Shown: positions 8,841 through 17,092 of the stretch, one piece after another
How the letters are laid out: each line of letters begins with the position of its first letter
Numbering within the stretch: the stretch's first letter is position 1
Assembly: GCA_001595945.1 (NCBI GenBank)
Contig: LSSI01000014.1
Span: forward strand, 1 to 43,888
Reading direction: 5' to 3'
DNA length: 43,888 nucleotides
From: Thermoplasmatales archaeon SM1-50
GTDB lineage: Archaea; Thermoplasmatota; E2; DHVEG-1
Notes under the pieces: generated by a model
What the model was told of the DNA's origin: nothing
Databases searched by the model: none
What the model saw: the letters and a program-made list of their open reading frames with translations, nothing else
Position numbers and translations under genes: made by a program

Positions 8841-8999
8841 TCAACCTATTTTGAGTTTAGTTCTCCGCCAGTTGCGTGTTTTCGGATGGCGAGTAAATCG
8901 TCGGTTTGTACGAATCATGACCCATGCGGGAACCCGTCGATTACTTTTTGTTGCTTTTGATAACCGAAATTTTCTTGCTACCGATTTATGACTTGACAT
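8841..8999 (-). CDS. rpl39e: Large-subunit ribosomal protein L39e
   Basis: A 52-residue gene. The protein begins [20 protein letters not shown] and contains [15 protein letters not shown] and [12 protein letters not shown], which is the full L39e signature: very basic, Trp-containing and about 50 residues long. L39e lines the peptide exit tunnel. The ATG directly follows the PDCD5 stop (TAAATG), and the stop codon at 8841-8843 lies six bases before the L31e ATG. This places it in the usual archaeal L39e-L31e-aIF6 order. Confidence 0.96.
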   Translation of the reverse strand: MSSHKSVARKFRLSKATKSNRRVPAWVMIRTNRRFTRHPKTRNWRRTKLKIG

Positions 9000-9335
9000 T
9001 TATAGTCCTCTTCTTCGAATTTTGATATCACGTTTTTTCGGGATTATCTTGGAGAGCAAATCCCGTAACTGTTCATCATTTATTTTATTTTTGAGACGAC
9101 CAGACTGAGCAAGCATGATAAGCTGATTTTCTAAGTTCTCTGCAAGCTCTGGTCGGGCGGTCTTAATACGTCCAAGACGCTCCCGTGCATCATCCATAAG
9201 GATAGCGCGGAGGATCACTCTTTTCTGCTCTTCATATTCCTTCTGTTGCGCTTCCTCGAAATTCTCTTGTTGGTATGTTGGCTGTTGTTGAAGTTCACGC
9301 AATTTCTTTTTCCTAATAGTTTCTATATCATCCAT
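9000..9335 (-). CDS. PDCD5/TFAR19 family DNA-binding protein
   Basis: 111 residues, the usual size of the archaeal PDCD5 family. A charged N-terminal helix (MDDIETIRKKKLRELQQQ) with a Gln-rich linker leads into the compact helical core containing ILMDDARERLGRIKTARPELAENLENQLIML at residues about 45-75. The C-terminus is basic (IKIRRRGL). Family members bind DNA or chaperonin-type partners, but their role in archaea is not settled. The position between S19e and L39e is the conserved archaeal arrangement. Confidence 0.93.
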   Translation of the reverse strand: MDDIETIRKKKLRELQQQPTYQQENFEEAQQKEYEEQKRVILRAILMDDARERLGRIKTARPELAENLENQLIMLAQSGRLKNKINDEQLRDLLSKIIPKKRDIKIRRRGL

Positions 9336-9378
9336 AATGGTTCTAAAACCTCAAGAGGAATCTATTGTGATCACCTAT

Positions 9379-9831
9379 TTAATATTTTTTCAATTCGGGG
9401 TAAGCTTCAATAAGTGCCTTTTTTAGCTCAAAGGAGGTGTTATCAAGAAATTTTACTCCTTTAGGTGTGAGCATGCGGCCTTTGCCTTTCATCTTTGTAA
9501 TATACCCAGCAGTTTCCAATTGCTGCAGTGCGTGGCGTACAATCGCACCACTGCCGGCTTCTGCTTTATTTGGTTTTGAACCACGGTTGCGCGCTCCACC
9601 ATACTCCGCTCTGATATGTTCAACACCCATCGCTTTGTTTATATATAATTTTCTAAGGATGGAGGCGCATCGTGTATGCCACCACTCTCTTGTTTCTGGT
9701 GGATTTTCTCTTGAAACACCAGTGCGAACATATTTACTCCATTCTGGTGGGACGATCGCAGAATCGTTTTGTAGTTTTTTTGTTAGTGCAGAAATTAATT
9801 CTTTAGCAGGAACATCATATGCTGTTGTCAT
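9379..9831 (-). CDS. rps19e: Small-subunit ribosomal protein S19e
   Basis: 150 residues, normal for the family. It starts TTAYDVPAKELISALTKKL. It has the conserved EWWHTRCASILRKLY segment at about 49-63 and GGARNRGSKP near 80-89, followed by a winged-helix-like C-terminus (ALQQLETAGYITKMKGKGRMLTPKG). S19e is needed for late small-subunit maturation. It is the first gene of the minus-strand operon and has its own TATA box. Confidence 0.97.
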   Translation of the reverse strand: MTTAYDVPAKELISALTKKLQNDSAIVPPEWSKYVRTGVSRENPPETREWWHTRCASILRKLYINKAMGVEHIRAEYGGARNRGSKPNKAEAGSGAIVRHALQQLETAGYITKMKGKGRMLTPKGVKFLDNTSFELKKALIEAYPELKKY

Positions 9832-9881
9832 AGGAATTCTCTTCCTTTTTCGTGAATGTGGGTATCGGTAATAAACGATTT

Positions 9882-9892
9882 GATATTTATAT
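9882..9892 (-). promoter_or_regulatory. TATA box for the S19e operon
   Basis: The minus strand reads GATATAAATAT about 55 bp before the S19e ATG, predicting a leader of about 25-30 bases. This is one of the best matches to the archaeal consensus in the window. Confidence 0.55.
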
Positions 9893-10064
9893 CTATCCGA
9901 GCGTCCCAGCAGTGAAGAAATTAGGGAAGAAAATGGGGAAAAAAACTGATGAAATAGTATATTGAAAGATTGTTTAAATAATATAAAGATAGATTATAAA
10001 TATATATCTGACTAGAGAAACAAGGACTCATTCCAAGAAAATCAGCGACCTTTGATGTTGTATT

Positions 10065-10400
10065 CTATTTACTTTGGGAGGTACGTGTATGTAAGGGTAT
10101 GCGATTAAATTTCTTACATTTCATACAATACATGATAATCATCCCACGATGAATACGGACACGGCAGTTCAATGAGGGAAGAAGATAACAGTAACAGTGT
10201 TTACAAAATCTTCTAGAAAATTGACTAGGGATAGGAACGAGGTACTTCATGGACATCTTTCGAGCAAGCGCGACATATCGATCAGATAACTGAAGCTTCC
10301 CTGTAAGAGCATAGGTTTCCGCAAGAGAAAAAAGAAAATGAATTCGCCTGAGTGCAATAGTTCGATACACCTTCTTTTTTGCTTCGTGTTTTCGTGGCAT
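10065..10400 (-). CDS. rnp4: RNase P protein component 4 (Rpp21 homologue)
   Basis: 111 residues from the ATG at 10400; a TTG two codons upstream is less likely. Rnp4 works with Rpp29 to help RNase P RNA bind and cleave pre-tRNA. The N-terminal helical half carries many Lys and Arg (MPRKHEAKKKVYRTIALRRI). The C-terminal zinc ribbon is complete: Cys66-x2-Cys69 and Cys92-x2-Cys95. It lies upstream of the S19e operon on the same strand, separated by 233 AT-rich bases in which only the S19e promoter is recognisable. Confidence 0.9.
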   Translation of the reverse strand: MPRKHEAKKKVYRTIALRRIHFLFSLAETYALTGKLQLSDRYVALARKMSMKYLVPIPSQFSRRFCKHCYCYLLPSLNCRVRIHRGMIIMYCMKCKKFNRIPLHTRTSQSK

Positions 10401-10498
10401 GCTCAAATACTGATGATACGTTGATTATAAAATCCTTATGTCAATGAAATCAAATAACTATGAACTATGAAGAAAAAAAAATGAAGAAAGAAGCGGAC

Positions 10499-10684
10499 TT
10501 ACTTCTTCTTCAGGTATGGAAGCCCAGTTCTCTTATTGACACCAACGGTATATCCAGTTGGTAAATCGCAATTGGTTCCACTTTTTGGTTTTCTTTTGCT
10601 GAAGAAATAAATCGTTTGATTTCTTCCGCCTTTAAGCTTCACGTTTCTTGTATATAAGTTCCAACCCTCGTATGTATATGGCAT
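10499..10684 (-). CDS. Small conserved archaeal protein, function unknown
   Basis: 61 residues, very basic, starting MPYTYEGWNLYTRNVKLKGG and ending GVNKRTGLPYLKKK. The pattern is a two-strand motif (YFFSKRKPKSGT) followed by a Gly/Lys-rich end. It resembles small uncharacterised proteins I recall from other euryarchaea; this is recollection, not a search. A strong Shine-Dalgarno AGGAGGTG precedes the ATG by six to seven bases, and a TATA element lies near 10719-10729. These signals argue that this short frame is real. No function is assigned; basic charge and company with RNase P and ribosomal genes hint at RNA binding. Confidence 0.75.
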   Translation of the reverse strand: MPYTYEGWNLYTRNVKLKGGRNQTIYFFSKRKPKSGTNCDLPTGYTVGVNKRTGLPYLKKK

Positions 10685-10697
10685 AATACACCTCCTG

Positions 10698-10716
10698 CCA
10701 GGAATACGTCTCCTGG
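10698..10716. repeat. Perfect inverted repeat between TATA and ribosome binding site of the 61-residue gene
   Basis: CCAGGA, seven-base spacer, TCCTGG. On the minus strand it falls between the TATA element near 10719-10729 and the Shine-Dalgarno at 10687-10694, across the predicted transcription start. It could be an operator or a 5' hairpin. Confidence 0.4.
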
Positions 10717-10905
10717 AATTTAAACCTTTCTTTATTTTCCTCCTGGTACACTGATAACACGTGCGAGATTGACATGTTTAAAAAAAAGAGCCGGTAGTTG
10801 TCGCCCACATTTATGAATCATGTAGGTGTTTTAAATGTTTTCGAAATTTACCAATACAATGAATAACATTTTTCAATGTCAGAACTATGAAGGAGCATGA
10901 AAAAA

Positions 10906-11715
10906 ATGTCAAAAGGGCATCTGGTTTTTATCGGTTTAGGCCTTTATGACGAGGCGGATATTTCAGTAAAAGGGTTACAGCAGCTCAAAGCATGTGATAT
11001 GGTCTTTGCTGAGTTTTATACAACAATGCTAGGCATGTTCGACAGAAAATCCTTTGAACATCTCATTGGTAAACAAATCAGGGTACTTTCACGGGAAGAG
11101 ACAGAGAAAGGAGATCAAATCATTGATGCGGCATCACAGAACCATGTCGCATTTCTCACTGGAGGAGACCCGATGATCGCCACTACACATGTAGACCTGC
11201 GTCTTCGAGCGATACAACAGGGTATTCCAACGACCATAATTCATAGTAGTAGTATTGTGAGTGCGGTTCCTGGTTTACTTGGTCTGCAGAACTATAAATT
11301 TGGGAGGATAACAACACTTGTATTTCCTGAAAAAGATTATTTTCCAACAAGCCCATATACAGTAATATGTGCTAATAAAAATATGGGGCTGCATACGCTT
11401 ATACTGCTTGATATCCAAGCTGAGAAAGACCACTATATGACAGCGAACCAGGGTTTTGAATTGCTCTTAAGAATGGAGGAAAAACTTAAGAAAAATATCC
11501 TAACAAATGAGACTCTTGCGTGTGTCGTTGCACGTGCAGGGGCAGAAAATCCGATGATTATGGCAAATACAATTGGGGCTCTACAAAAAAAACAGTATGG
11601 TCCCCCCTTGCATACCATCGTTATCCCAGGTGATCTCCACTTCATGGAAATCGAAGCATTAGAGCTTTGTGCTGGTTTACCATCTGAAATAAAAAGAAAA
11701 ATACAAAAACTATAA
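10906..11715 (+). CDS. dphB: Diphthine synthase
   Basis: About 269 residues. DphB uses S-adenosylmethionine to methylate the 3-amino-3-carboxypropyl-histidine on elongation factor 2 during diphthamide synthesis. The TP-methylase fold is clear: GHLVFIGLGLYDEADIS at the start, CDMVFAEFYTT, the SAM loop FLTGGDPMIATTH at about 84-96, HSSSIVSAVPGLLGLQ near 124, and the C-terminal ETLACVVARAGAE. Two ATGs are available, at 10897 and 10906. GGAG sits one base before the first and about ten before the second, so 10906 is preferred. A TATA-like TTTTAAATG lies near 10829-10837. Confidence 0.94.
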   Translation: MSKGHLVFIGLGLYDEADISVKGLQQLKACDMVFAEFYTTMLGMFDRKSFEHLIGKQIRVLSREETEKGDQIIDAASQNHVAFLTGGDPMIATTHVDLRLRAIQQGIPTTIIHSSSIVSAVPGLLGLQNYKFGRITTLVFPEKDYFPTSPYTVICANKNMGLHTLILLDIQAEKDHYMTANQGFELLLRMEEKLKKNILTNETLACVVARAGAENPMIMANTIGALQKKQYGPPLHTIVIPGDLHFMEIEALELCAGLPSEIKRKIQKL

Positions 11716-11759
11716 TAACCCTGCATATTATTCGGCCCATTGACAACAAAGGGGTATGG

Positions 11760-13640
11760 ATGCAACAAGAAAAAAACGACTTTGTCGGTCTTATATATGG
11801 TGATGTTGGTTCAACAAAATTTAATTTTACAGTCGATAATCGTAATATCCGCAAGTTCGATTATATTGCTGCGCCACATGAAGAGGGCTATGTGCTTGCG
11901 CAGGTTATGGATATTAAAGGATACTCTGATTTAAAATTCGAGGATGCCATCACCATTAAAAGTAATGGATCTGTTCCTCCGATTAAAAGTGACATTTCTG
12001 CGTATGCTGAGGTCATTGGGTACCGCGATAACGAAGGACATCTGCAGGCACCGCGCAGTCCGTTTGAGGCAGGAGCCCAAATAACACTTGCTCGGGAGGA
12101 TCATATCCGACATGTTCTAGGTTTGCATGCAGAGAAAGAAAACGGGGCGTATCTTGGTCTTCTTAAAGGACATGATCTTCCAGTGTACCTTAATATCGAT
12201 TCGTTGGTGCAGAAGCATATATGTATCCTTGCAAAAACCGGTGGTGGGAAAAGCTATGCATGCGGTGTGCTCATCGAGGAGCTATTAAAAAAGAAGATCC
12301 CACTTGTAATCATCGATACACATGGCGAATATATTTCTCTTGGAAAAACAAACAAAGACAAAAAAGACCAGAAGAACATGAAGAAGTTCGGCGTAACGGC
12401 TACTGATTACGGCGGTCAAATTGTTGCCTTCTCACCGCTTTCGAATGGGGACGGAATGACACATTTAACTTTAAACGGGATGAACCTCGAGGGACGAGAG
12501 ATCCTAGAACTCTTAAAGGCTAAACTCTCTGGTCCACAAATAGCGGTTTTGTATCAGACCATTAAGGAACTTAAGGAGTTTAAGCAGGTTTATAATATTA
12601 GAGATATTATAGAAGCAGTGGAACGCACAAAAAGCAATGCACGGTGGAATGTCATCGCCTCGCTAGAATCGTTGGATTCCATCGGTGTCTTTTCGGAGAA
12701 AGGAACCTCCACAAATGAACTTGTGCAAAAAGGAAAATGTTCAATTATCAATATGCGAGGTGTCCCACCCGATATCCAGGATGTGGTGGTGGCACGGTTA
12801 ACCGAGGAGTTGTTCAAGGACAGAAAAGCAGGTAAGATTCCTCCGTTTCTGTTCGTCGTCGAGGAAGCGCATAACTACTGTCCTGAACATGGGATTGGGC
12901 ATGCGGTTTCCTCAAGTATGCTCCGTACGGTTGCTTCGGAGGGACGAAAATTTGGCATGGGGCTTTGTGTCGTCAGTCAACGTCCCGCGAAGATTGACAA
13001 AAACATCATCTCTCAGTGTAACACCAATATTATCCTCAAGGTCACAAACCCAAATGATTTAAAGGCGATAATTCAATCAGTTGAAGGTCTTACCAGTCAG
13101 ACCTATGACGAGATCCAGCGGTTGCCTATTGGTGTCGCATTGATTTCTGGTGCGTCAATCCAGATACCAATTTTAGTAGAGATACGGACACGAGAAACAG
13201 ACCATGGCGGGAAGTCTATTACCGTCTTCAAAGACATTGATCCGTCCGATTACAAGGTAAAGATGCCTAAGATGCCGCCGCCACCGTCACGTCAAGAGAT
13301 TAAACCAGGGCAGAAACCAAGTAATCTTCAAAAAAACGTCACAGAGAAAGCGATTATGGTGAATCGAGTGGCAAAAAGGCTTGGCTGGGTGACAACCGAT
13401 GACCCTGATGAGACCATACGAGTACTGAGTGTAGAAGCAGAGGAAATGAAAGAGAACGTCTATAAATATCTCGAGTCACTCGCGCAGCTAGGTGCAAACT
13501 TTTGTCATAAGGAGAAACCCAGTTGTTTGCATTGTCCCATGGCCAATGGGTGTCGCTATCATAACGTTCATAGTAAAAAGTCTCAGATACAGAAACCCAA
13601 ACTAGGATTATTCAAACGAGACAAATCAAGGGTCATATGA
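11760..13640 (+). CDS. herA: HerA-like DNA translocase ATPase with a C-terminal endonuclease III-type Cys motif
   Basis: 626 residues. An N-terminal HAS-barrel-like domain (about 8-115) precedes the FtsK/HerA ATPase. Walker A is AKTGGGKSY at 158-166, Walker B with catalytic Glu is FLFVVEEAHN at 363-372, sensor-like VSQRPAKID is near 405, and the arginine-finger region is TVASEGRKFG. HerA works with NurA, Mre11 and Rad50 in double-strand break resection; none of those genes is in view. After a proline-rich linker (503-515) the last 100 residues end in Cys582-x6-Cys589-x2-Cys592-x5-Cys598. This is the exact spacing of the [4Fe-4S] loop of endonuclease III/MutY and is not a known part of HerA. 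The stop overlaps the next start (ATGA). Confidence 0.9.
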   Translation: MQQEKNDFVGLIYGDVGSTKFNFTVDNRNIRKFDYIAAPHEEGYVLAQVMDIKGYSDLKFEDAITIKSNGSVPPIKSDISAYAEVIGYRDNEGHLQAPRSPFEAGAQITLAREDHIRHVLGLHAEKENGAYLGLLKGHDLPVYLNIDSLVQKHICILAKTGGGKSYACGVLIEELLKKKIPLVIIDTHGEYISLGKTNKDKKDQKNMKKFGVTATDYGGQIVAFSPLSNGDGMTHLTLNGMNLEGREILELLKAKLSGPQIAVLYQTIKELKEFKQVYNIRDIIEAVERTKSNARWNVIASLESLDSIGVFSEKGTSTNELVQKGKCSIINMRGVPPDIQDVVVARLTEELFKDRKAGKIPPFLFVVEEAHNYCPEHGIGHAVSSSMLRTVASEGRKFGMGLCVVSQRPAKIDKNIISQCNTNIILKVTNPNDLKAIIQSVEGLTSQTYDEIQRLPIGVALISGASIQIPILVEIRTRETDHGGKSITVFKDIDPSDYKVKMPKMPPPPSRQEIKPGQKPSNLQKNVTEKAIMVNRVAKRLGWVTTDDPDETIRVLSVEAEEMKENVYKYLESLAQLGANFCHKEKPSCLHCPMANGCRYHNVHSKKSQIQKPKLGLFKRDKSRVI

Positions 13641-14731
13641 TAAAAAATACATGGTATCTATCCATAACCTGCATACTTGTTTTGATTGTTACTCTCTCTG
13701 GATGTGAGATGATTCTTCCACCAACCATGTACGAGGCGACTGCGACAAAAATCAGCTATGATATCTCCTATGGATATCATGTGCAAACCATGGGTAGAGG
13801 ATCTTACGAAATTAATTACTTGTGTGACATCCCAGAGGTCATTAGCGGAACCATCACATATGATCTTCTCTATAACGATGAGTATCAAATTAAAACATTA
13901 TTTGACAATACTTTTATTGATTGGAACATCTCTGGCATGGATCAAAGAATATTTGATGTAGGAGTGACCGCAAGGGTCGAAGCTGCGGGTTATTTGATTA
14001 CTGATTTAAACGGAGCAGACTCCTTAACAATTGCAGAGATTCAAGAGAGATATCCTGAAATTTTTGATCAATACACAAAATTACAAGCCAATACGACCAT
14101 ACGGTTTATCGATCCATACGACCCTAAAATCATCTCAACTGCTTCCATGGTTTCTCAAGATGCACAGACCACGAATTCGCTTTTGTTGGCACAATCATTG
14201 TTTTCCTGGCTGAAAAAAAATATCCAATATCAAATACATCCTAATGAGGGTACAGTACGGCCCGCTTCAATAACTTTAGAAAGCAGACAAGGTGATTGTG
14301 ATGACCTGTCATTTCTCTACATTTCTCTATGTAGAGCAGTTGGTATCCCTGCACGGTTCATCCGTGGATATTTATTAACCGAAAATATAGATGGATCTGT
14401 CACCGCCACCGCTCATGCATGGGTGGATGTGTTTGTTGGTGTCTCAGGTAGCCTAAACGGATGGATCCCTGTTGAATGCGCCTCTAGTTCAAACTCTATC
14501 GAGATTAACATTCATCAGAATTTTGGGCTTGAAACCGCATCTCATCTTAGGTTATTTACTGATGATGGGAGCAATGCTTCACTGGAAACCTCACTTACAG
14601 GAATCTCGTATGTAACACGTGATCCAAGTATCACTATAATCCTTCACTCCTTTGCCGAAATTAATAACTTCCAGGTACTTGAATCAAAAAATCTTGTAAT
14701 CACGGATAGCAATATGCGATATTACAAGTAA
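13637..14731 (+). CDS. Transglutaminase-like lipoprotein
   Basis: 364 residues. A signal peptide ends in a lipobox (TLSGC, Cys23), suggesting lipid anchoring outside the cytoplasmic membrane. Residues 24-175 form an N-terminal domain without recognised motifs. The transglutaminase-like core follows, with the catalytic triad candidates Cys221 (GDCDD), His260 (AHAWVDV) and Glu280 (WIPVEC; Asp is commoner), and the usual LCRAVGIPARFIRGY helix. Such domains act as proteases, amidases or cross-linkers. The ATG overlaps the herA stop by four bases, so translation is probably coupled although the functions look unrelated. Confidence 0.85.
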   Translation: MIKNTWYLSITCILVLIVTLSGCEMILPPTMYEATATKISYDISYGYHVQTMGRGSYEINYLCDIPEVISGTITYDLLYNDEYQIKTLFDNTFIDWNISGMDQRIFDVGVTARVEAAGYLITDLNGADSLTIAEIQERYPEIFDQYTKLQANTTIRFIDPYDPKIISTASMVSQDAQTTNSLLLAQSLFSWLKKNIQYQIHPNEGTVRPASITLESRQGDCDDLSFLYISLCRAVGIPARFIRGYLLTENIDGSVTATAHAWVDVFVGVSGSLNGWIPVECASSSNSIEINIHQNFGLETASHLRLFTDDGSNASLETSLTGISYVTRDPSITIILHSFAEINNFQVLESKNLVITDSNMRYYK

Positions 14732-14793
14732 GCTCCTAAAAACAAAAACATTATGTCTTAGTACGGGTTTCAGCCCTCTGTGGTTGTGATTTT

Positions 14794-15432
14794 TTGGTCG
14801 ACGACAAAACCGCAGAAGACTTTACAACTTACATGAAGAAATTCACTGGGTTATATGTCTCGCTTTCAATCATCGTGAAAAATCATACAACATCTCCACG
14901 TCCCGTCATTGTAGATCTTGGATGCGGACCAGGGTTGCTTTCTCTTGAGATTCTCAGAAGGATCCCAGATGCAACTGTTATTGGTCTTGACCCCTTAAAC
15001 AAGATGCTGTCATTGGCAAAGAAAAACGTACATCAGGTAAGTATTGAACGTTTCGAACCCCTTCTTGGTGTCTCAGAAAAAATCCCTCTAAAGGATGCAA
15101 GTATCGATACAATCGTAAGCCGATTCAGTCTTGCCTACTGGAAACACCCTGATAGGGGGTTTTTTGAGATGCACCGTGTGTTAAAACCAGGTGGGAATAT
15201 CGTATTTGAGGCATTGAACCGGGATTTCCCAAGATGGAAACTCTTCTGCATTAAAATGGGGATGATTTTAAATCATGCAGGACAAGATGTTATCAAATAT
15301 CATGTCGATGCGTACGACTTAGCATATACTATGGAACATGTTGAAATGTTTTTTAAGAATGCAGGATTTGTCATCCTTAAAAAAGAGGGAAAAAAAAGCG
15401 AATGGAAATTCATCATTATCGCAGCGAATTAA
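14794..15432 (+). CDS. Class I SAM-dependent methyltransferase
   Basis: About 212 residues. Motif I is PVIVDLGCGPGLLSLEI at about 37-53, with an acidic motif II (VIGLDPLNKML). Residues IDTIVSRFSLAYWKHPD and FFEMHRVLKPGGNIVFEAL match the Methyltransf_11/UbiE-like family. The substrate is unknown. The start is uncertain: the frame begins with a TTG at 14794, and the next ATG is at 14833 (MKKFTGLYVSLS), which still leaves the whole fold intact. No strong ribosome binding site was seen for either. The gene follows the lipoprotein by 62 bases. Confidence 0.85.
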   Translation: MVDDKTAEDFTTYMKKFTGLYVSLSIIVKNHTTSPRPVIVDLGCGPGLLSLEILRRIPDATVIGLDPLNKMLSLAKKNVHQVSIERFEPLLGVSEKIPLKDASIDTIVSRFSLAYWKHPDRGFFEMHRVLKPGGNIVFEALNRDFPRWKLFCIKMGMILNHAGQDVIKYHVDAYDLAYTMEHVEMFFKNAGFVILKKEGKKSEWKFIIIAAN

Positions 15433-15486
15433 TAGAGTTATACCGATTACCTACACAAATCAGATTCCCCTGATATCTTTTACATA

Positions 15487-15498
15487 AAATATAAATAG
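15487..15498 (+). promoter_or_regulatory. TATA box for the exported transglutaminase-like gene
   Basis: AAATATAAATAG lies about 35 bp before the ATG at 15528. It predicts a leader of a few bases and fits the archaeal consensus well. Confidence 0.55.
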
Positions 15499-15527
15499 TT
15501 TATAATTGTAATATTTCTTAGGGAAAT

Positions 15528-16841
15528 ATGAAAATAATATCACTGCAAAATAATCATCTAAAAAAATTACTAGCAGGAAGTATCATTCTCCTTTTTTATA
15601 TGCTTCCAGTATCCTCAGGATCAATAAGTTCCCAGGGTTATGACGATAACATCCAGAATATCCCTCTTAACTTTAAAGACCAGGAGCTATATCTTTTACG
15701 AGTTGAGCATTATCTATATGTAAAAGCATCAGAGGATGTTGGGATTTTTCACATCAGATTTTCCTTTCCACCAGATTACGGATATCAAGTTCCGTTGCTT
15801 TTAGAAATCCATAATGATAGTTCTCTATCAGTGATAAAACACTACAACATAGAAAACGATACATTTCATCCTAATAAAATTATTAATTTTACTATCAATC
15901 CTATAAAAAAATATGACAGTGTCCTACTTCATTTCTCTTGCTGGGTACTTGTCATAAATCATGATTTTGGTGATCTACCACCCTATGTTAAATTTCCAAA
16001 AAAATCTCATTTACCAGAGGATACGACGATTTGGCTTGTCTCAACTAAAGTTGTCCAACTCAACAGCATCCTTATCAGACATAAAGCATGTCAACTTCGC
16101 GGTATTAGTTCTAACCTTATTCGATATGCTGATAGGATTGCACCATTTATTAAAAACCATCGATATTCTTTTTTTGTTTTCGGACTATACACTGGTCTTT
16201 TATTATCCCAAGATGCCCGAACAACACTCTTGATTAATGGGGAGAACGTTGGACGAGGGCATCTAGCCTGTGCTTTTTTACGGTTATATAACGTTCCCGC
16301 AAGAGTTCTATTGGTCAACAACGATCAGGGGTTCTGGACGCAAATGCATTATATGGTAGAATATTTTTGTCCAGGATATGGATGGGTGCTACTGGAAACA
16401 ACACAGGGAAAAACACCCTATGCAACATATCATCAAGTGATAAACAGAATTTGTTACCCGGAGGATGAGGAGGATACAAAACGAGATTATATTTTTCCGT
16501 TTATGAAAGGGGAAGAACGCTGGTTATGGATCGATACTGATGATGTCGTTCCTTACTATGTTGATTGCGATTCGGGGAGTAAAAGTCAAATGTTTACCGA
16601 GACAAACATCAGTGTAGATACGATGATTGCATCCTATTCATTTGTTTTAACTCAGATGGTGTTCCGAAATTATCAAAAATGTGTTGGTGTTAATCTCACT
16701 GGTGAAAATTTAGCACATTTTGAAAATGCAAAAGCTTATCAAAAACAGGGAATACTAGCGTTACAACACTCTTCTGACATTAACGGTTATCTTATGTTTT
16801 TAAATATGGCTTATAATGAATATCAAGAAATCGAAAACTGA
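15528..16841 (+). CDS. Exported transglutaminase-like protein lacking the catalytic Cys
   Basis: 437 residues with an N-terminal signal peptide (KKLLAGSIILLFYMLPVSSG), so likely outside the membrane. Residues of about 45-180 are beta-rich and unrecognised. A transglutaminase-like core spans about 215-295. GENVGRGHLACAFLRLYNVPAR (238-259) lines up residue for residue, without gaps, with GDCDDLSFLYISLCRAVGIPAR of the neighbouring lipoprotein. The catalytic Cys position is therefore Asn240. His274 (MHYMVEY) and Glu290 (WVLLETT) are kept. It is probably a non-catalytic binding or scaffolding relative. It could instead use another nucleophile. Confidence 0.7.
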   Translation: MKIISLQNNHLKKLLAGSIILLFYMLPVSSGSISSQGYDDNIQNIPLNFKDQELYLLRVEHYLYVKASEDVGIFHIRFSFPPDYGYQVPLLLEIHNDSSLSVIKHYNIENDTFHPNKIINFTINPIKKYDSVLLHFSCWVLVINHDFGDLPPYVKFPKKSHLPEDTTIWLVSTKVVQLNSILIRHKACQLRGISSNLIRYADRIAPFIKNHRYSFFVFGLYTGLLLSQDARTTLLINGENVGRGHLACAFLRLYNVPARVLLVNNDQGFWTQMHYMVEYFCPGYGWVLLETTQGKTPYATYHQVINRICYPEDEEDTKRDYIFPFMKGEERWLWIDTDDVVPYYVDCDSGSKSQMFTETNISVDTMIASYSFVLTQMVFRNYQKCVGVNLTGENLAHFENAKAYQKQGILALQHSSDINGYLMFLNMAYNEYQEIEN

Positions 16842-16900
16842 TATGTTTTAATATTCACCAACGAGAAATCCGAATGCATAATGCCTCTGTCGGTTCTGAG

Positions 16901-16932
16901 AAAAACCCGATTCTCTTTCAGGGTTGTTTTTT
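16901..16932 (+). terminator. Possible terminator after the exported transglutaminase-like gene
   Basis: AAAAACCC and GGGTT flank a 12-base loop and are followed by a run of six T (16927-16932), 60-90 bases after the stop codon. The stem is short, and archaeal termination relies mainly on the T run. The remaining intergenic DNA to 17092 holds only TATA-like stretches near 17002 and 17044. Confidence 0.3.
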
Positions 16933-17092
16933 CTTCGTAGTTGTTTTCTGACAGGTTTTTTTACCATACGATTCGTCTCTAATAATATGTTGGGACGAAG
17001 TTTCTATATAAAGATAGGGTGGTAGAATGTCAAAATGCAAAACCTAAATACATCAATTACATTTATTAGTCTCTGAAAGTATTGACGTAATC

